DNA of 8,349 bases, from the NCBI GenBank assembly GCA_964497585.1, contig CAZCDS010000113.1, positions 1-8,349 on the forward strand, written 5' to 3'. Source of the stretch: CAZCDS01 sp964497585. GTDB taxonomy: Bacteria > Desulfobacterota > Desulfomonilia > Desulfomonilales > Desulfomonilaceae. Both the position numbers and the translations under genes were made by a program. Under the pieces are notes generated by a model. That model ran no database searches. It worked only from the letters and a program-made list of their open reading frames with translations, and was not told the DNA's origin. Each line of letters begins with the position of its first letter. Position 1 is the stretch's first letter. Of this stretch, positions 5,943-8,349 are shown piece after piece.

Positions 5943-6979
5943 CCACGATCAAAGCCCTGGTAAAGGCCAAACCGGAGCCGGGACTCCGCCTGCAGGACGT
6001 GCCGGTCCCCGACATCGGTATCAACGACGTACTAATAAAAATAGAGAAAACCTCGATCTGCGGCACGGATCTGCACATCTACGAATGGGACGACTGGGCC
6101 CGACGAACCGTCAAGGTTCCCATGCACATCGGCCACGAATTCGTCGGCGCAGTCGCGGAAATCGGTAGCAACGTTCATGACTTCAAACCGGGCGACCTCG
6201 TCTCAGGAGAGGGGCACGTCGTGTGCGGTCGTTGCCGCAACTGCATGGCCGGTCGTCGCCATTTGTGCATGAACACGAGTTCGGTGGGGGTGAATCGAGC
6301 CGGCGCGTTCGCGGAATACCTCGCCATCCCGATGACCAACGTCTGGTACTGTGATCGGAACATTCCCACAGACGTGCTGAGCTGCTTCGATCCCCTGGGA
6401 AACGCCACCCATACCGCGCTCTCCTTCGACGTGCTCGGCGAGGACGTGCTCATCACCGGCGCGGGTCCCATCGGGTGCATGGCGACCGCAATCGTCCGAC
6501 ATGCGGGCGCGCGTCACGTGGTCGTGACGGACGTTAACCCGTACCGATTGGAAATCGCCAAGAAAATGGGCGCTACGCTGACACTGGACGTCCGGCACGA
6601 CACGATAGAGGACGCACAAAAGGCGCTCGGAATGCGGGAAGGCTTCGACGTGTGCCTGGAAATGTCCGGCAATCCCGACGCGTTCCGCTCCATGCTACGG
6701 AATACCTGCCACGGCGCGAAGATAGCGCTCCTGGGAATCCAGCCCAAAGCTGCTCCCATCGATTGGGACCTCGTGATCTTCAACAGTCTGACCATCAAAG
6801 GCATCTACGGACGTGAGATGTACGAGACCTGGTACAAGATGACCGTTATGATCCAGTCCGGGCTTGACATCACCCCCGTGATCACACACAGACTGCATTA
6901 CACCGAATACGAAAAGGGATTTGAAGCCATGCGTGCCGGCCAATGCGGCAAGGTGATCCTCAATTGGACTGACGACTGA
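5939..6979 (+). CDS. tdh: L-threonine 3-dehydrogenase
   Basis: This enzyme oxidises L-threonine with NAD+ to 2-amino-3-ketobutyrate in the cytoplasm. The 346 residues form a zinc-dependent medium-chain dehydrogenase close to the known E. coli length (341). Catalytic-zinc residues C41, H66 and E67 lie in SICGTDLHIYEW and HIGHEFVG. The structural-zinc cysteines are C96, C99, C102 and C110. H93 in GEGHVVCG corresponds to the histidine that favours threonine in E. coli Tdh. The nucleotide-binding loop is GAGPIG (174-179), with D198 ending the second strand, as expected for NAD+. GIYGREMYETWYKM and SGLDITPVITHR are near-identical to Tdh segments I know. The ATG at 5939 overlaps the previous stop and has GAGAGG upstream. 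The same frame is open further upstream, but that extension only runs through the membrane gene in another frame. Its product feeds Kbl, encoded next. Confidence 0.97.
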   Translation: MTTIKALVKAKPEPGLRLQDVPVPDIGINDVLIKIEKTSICGTDLHIYEWDDWARRTVKVPMHIGHEFVGAVAEIGSNVHDFKPGDLVSGEGHVVCGRCRNCMAGRRHLCMNTSSVGVNRAGAFAEYLAIPMTNVWYCDRNIPTDVLSCFDPLGNATHTALSFDVLGEDVLITGAGPIGCMATAIVRHAGARHVVVTDVNPYRLEIAKKMGATLTLDVRHDTIEDAQKALGMREGFDVCLEMSGNPDAFRSMLRNTCHGAKIALLGIQPKAAPIDWDLVIFNSLTIKGIYGREMYETWYKMTVMIQSGLDITPVITHRLHYTEYEKGFEAMRAGQCGKVILNWTDD

Positions 6980-7054
6980 TTCCAAGCCGAGTCACACAAA
7001 CGAGCCGCGGCCCGCGAGACAATCACGTTTCTTTGAAGCACCGAGGAGAAGAAG

Positions 7055-8239
7055 ATGTACGGACCGATCAAGGAGCATCTGACCGAAGAGCTGGAAAAGA
7101 TCCGCGAGAGCGGTCTGTATAAGGACGAACGCATTCTGACCTCGCGGCAAAGCGCTCACGTCTCCGTTCGGGACGGCCGCGACGTTTTGAACATGAGCGC
7201 GAATAATTACCTGGGTTTGTCCGGCGATCCCCGGGTAATCGAGGCAGCTCGCAAAACCATCGAAGATTGGGGATACGGACTCTCCTCGGTTCGTTTCATT
7301 TGCGGCACCCAGTCGATTCACAAGCAACTGGAGGCAGCGGTCACCGAGTTCCTCGGCACAGGGGACACGATCCTCTATACGTCCTGTTTCGATGCGAACG
7401 CGGGGCTCTTCGAGACGCTGCTCACCGAGGAAGACGCGGTGATCAGCGACGAACTCAACCACGCGAGCATCATCGACGGGATCCGCCTGTGCAAGGCTCA
7501 GCGGTTCAGGTACAAACACGCGGACATGGGTGACCTCGAGGAGAAGCTCAGGGAGGCTCAGGCCGCGCGGTTCCGACTCGTCTGCACTGACGGCGCCTTC
7601 TCCATGGACGGGGACATTGCGAATCTCCCGGGTATCTGCGATCTCGCCGAGCGGTACGATGCGCTGGTGATGGTCGATGACTCTCATGCCACGGGTTTCA
7701 TGGGCGCTCGGGGAAGAGGCTCCCACGAATACTGCAACGTCATGGGACGGGTCGACATCATCACCGGCACCTTCGGCAAAGCGCTCGGCGGCGCGAGCGG
7801 CGGCTTCACCAGCGCGCGCAAAGAAATCGTGGCACTGCTGCGGCAACGGTCCCGACCGTACCTCTTTTCCAACACGGTGGCCCCGGCAATCATAGGCGGG
7901 TCGCTCAAGGCATTGGAGCTGCTCACGGAGTCGACCGAACTGCGTGACCGACTCGCGGCCAACACGAAACATTTCCGCTCCGGGATGACCGACCGGGGTT
8001 TTGCGATCAGGCCCGGAGAACATCCCATCGTACCGATCATGCTCGGCGACGCGGTCCTCGCGCAGCGGATGGCCGCGCGGCTCTTGGAAAAGGGCGTGTA
8101 CGTGATCGGATTCTCCTATCCCGTGGTCCCCATGGGGCAGGCGCGCATCAGGGTTCAGCTCAGCGCGCTCCACTCCCGGGAAGATCTTGACTTTGCCATG
8201 GACCGGTTCTCCGAGGTGAAAGAAGAACTCGCATTCTGA
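7055..8239 (+). CDS. kbl: 2-amino-3-ketobutyrate CoA ligase (glycine C-acetyltransferase)
   Basis: This pyridoxal-phosphate enzyme cleaves 2-amino-3-ketobutyrate with CoA to glycine and acetyl-CoA, the second step after Tdh. It has 394 residues (E. coli Kbl 398) and is a fold-type I alpha-oxoamine synthase. The cofactor lysine is K242 in TGTFGKALGGASGG. H136 (DELNHAS) should stack on the pyridoxal ring, D208 (VDDSHATG) should contact its nitrogen and H211 follows. The N-terminal SANNYLGLSGDP and C-terminal ARIRVQLSALHS are standard for the family. Related enzymes (BioF, HemA, Spt) share the fold, but the tdh neighbour and the GKALGGASGG form favour Kbl. The ATG has a strong ribosome-binding site, GAGGAG, about 6 bases upstream. 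It lies 75 bases after tdh with no terminator, so one transcript is likely. The order tdh-kbl is the reverse of the E. coli kbl-tdh arrangement. Confidence 0.96.
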   Translation: MYGPIKEHLTEELEKIRESGLYKDERILTSRQSAHVSVRDGRDVLNMSANNYLGLSGDPRVIEAARKTIEDWGYGLSSVRFICGTQSIHKQLEAAVTEFLGTGDTILYTSCFDANAGLFETLLTEEDAVISDELNHASIIDGIRLCKAQRFRYKHADMGDLEEKLREAQAARFRLVCTDGAFSMDGDIANLPGICDLAERYDALVMVDDSHATGFMGARGRGSHEYCNVMGRVDIITGTFGKALGGASGGFTSARKEIVALLRQRSRPYLFSNTVAPAIIGGSLKALELLTESTELRDRLAANTKHFRSGMTDRGFAIRPGEHPIVPIMLGDAVLAQRMAARLLEKGVYVIGFSYPVVPMGQARIRVQLSALHSREDLDFAMDRFSEVKEELAF

Positions 8240-8307
8240 ACCGACCGCCGAACGTCCGCTCTCCAGTTCTGAAAGACACGGTCACGTCTATAAGGTAGGG
8301 GCGCAGC

Positions 8308-8349
8308 ATGGAAGCCGTATCAGAACTCCCGCCGGGATTCTGGGGCGGT
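8308..8349 (+). CDS. Start of a further gene, truncated by the window edge
   Basis: An ATG at 8308 opens a frame of 14 codons (MEAVSELPPGFWGG) that runs off the window. AAGGTAGGGG (8292-8301) just upstream is a plausible Shine-Dalgarno sequence. It follows kbl by 68 bases on the same strand with no terminator-like hairpin, so it could be part of the same transcription unit. The fragment is too short to name a family. Confidence 0.45.
   Translation, partial: MEAVSELPPGFWGG

Noticed and set aside
5495..6979. A longer tdh start within the membrane-protein gene
   Set aside because: The extension reads the membrane gene in another frame. The ATG at 5939 has a ribosome-binding sequence and gives the known Tdh N-terminus.
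6992..8173. A 393-codon open frame on the minus strand opposite kbl
   Set aside because: It lies almost wholly within kbl, which has every catalytic residue of its family. The antisense product has no recognisable domain, and long antisense frames are expected in G+C-rich coding DNA.
8289..8294. TATAAG before the last partial gene as a -10 box
   Set aside because: There is no -35 match, and initiation would fall inside or after the Shine-Dalgarno sequence, about 7 bases from the ATG.

Overview
The window is a stretch of bacterial chromosome with moderately high G+C (hand counts of single 60-base lines give about 68% in the threonine-catabolism genes and about 53% across the first gene). Seven complete protein genes and one truncated at the right edge can be supported. 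The gene mix suggests an anaerobic or facultative bacterium: a cobalamin-binding-domain radical SAM enzyme, a Tdh/Kbl threonine-to-glycine pathway, a uronate epimerase, and roomy intergenic spaces rich in palindromes. A Desulfobacterota/Syntrophobacter-like host is my best guess. It rests on general resemblance, not on a marker gene, and I hold it weakly. There are no rRNA, tRNA, CRISPR, transposase or phage genes that I can recognise.

Layout from left to right. (1) A minus-strand VOC/glyoxalase-fold protein (35-514) with an intact four-residue metal site and lower G+C than its neighbours. (2) A 345-base gap with a 9-bp inverted repeat and a perfect -35 hexamer. (3) A plus-strand B12-binding-domain radical SAM protein (860-2389) whose classical cobalamin-ligand histidine motif is missing. 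(4) Two divergent small secreted proteins of unknown function (2440-2793 minus, 3304-3834 plus), each with four cysteines in the mature part. They flank a 510-base spacer that holds two palindromes and a candidate promoter in each direction. (5) A minus-strand UDP-glucuronate 4-epimerase-like protein (3858-4859), convergent with the second secreted gene across a 9-bp hairpin. (6) A 504-base gap containing a large imperfect palindrome (about 5021-5140) that looks like a fold-back repeat or small non-autonomous element. (7) A plus-strand run: a four-helix membrane protein (5364-5942), tdh (5939-6979, overlapping by 4 bases) and kbl (7055-8239). (8) The first 14 codons of another gene after a Shine-Dalgarno-like stretch (8308 to the edge).

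Only the last group works together in an obvious way. Tdh oxidises L-threonine to 2-amino-3-ketobutyrate and Kbl cleaves this with CoA to glycine and acetyl-CoA. The overlapping membrane gene upstream is probably co-transcribed and may be linked to that pathway, but nothing in its sequence shows a transport or enzymatic role. The other genes look like independent single-gene units. I found no convincing new defence or mobile system. The items most worth following up are the palindromic element, the radical SAM protein without its B12-ligand histidine, and the pair of cysteine-bearing secreted proteins.
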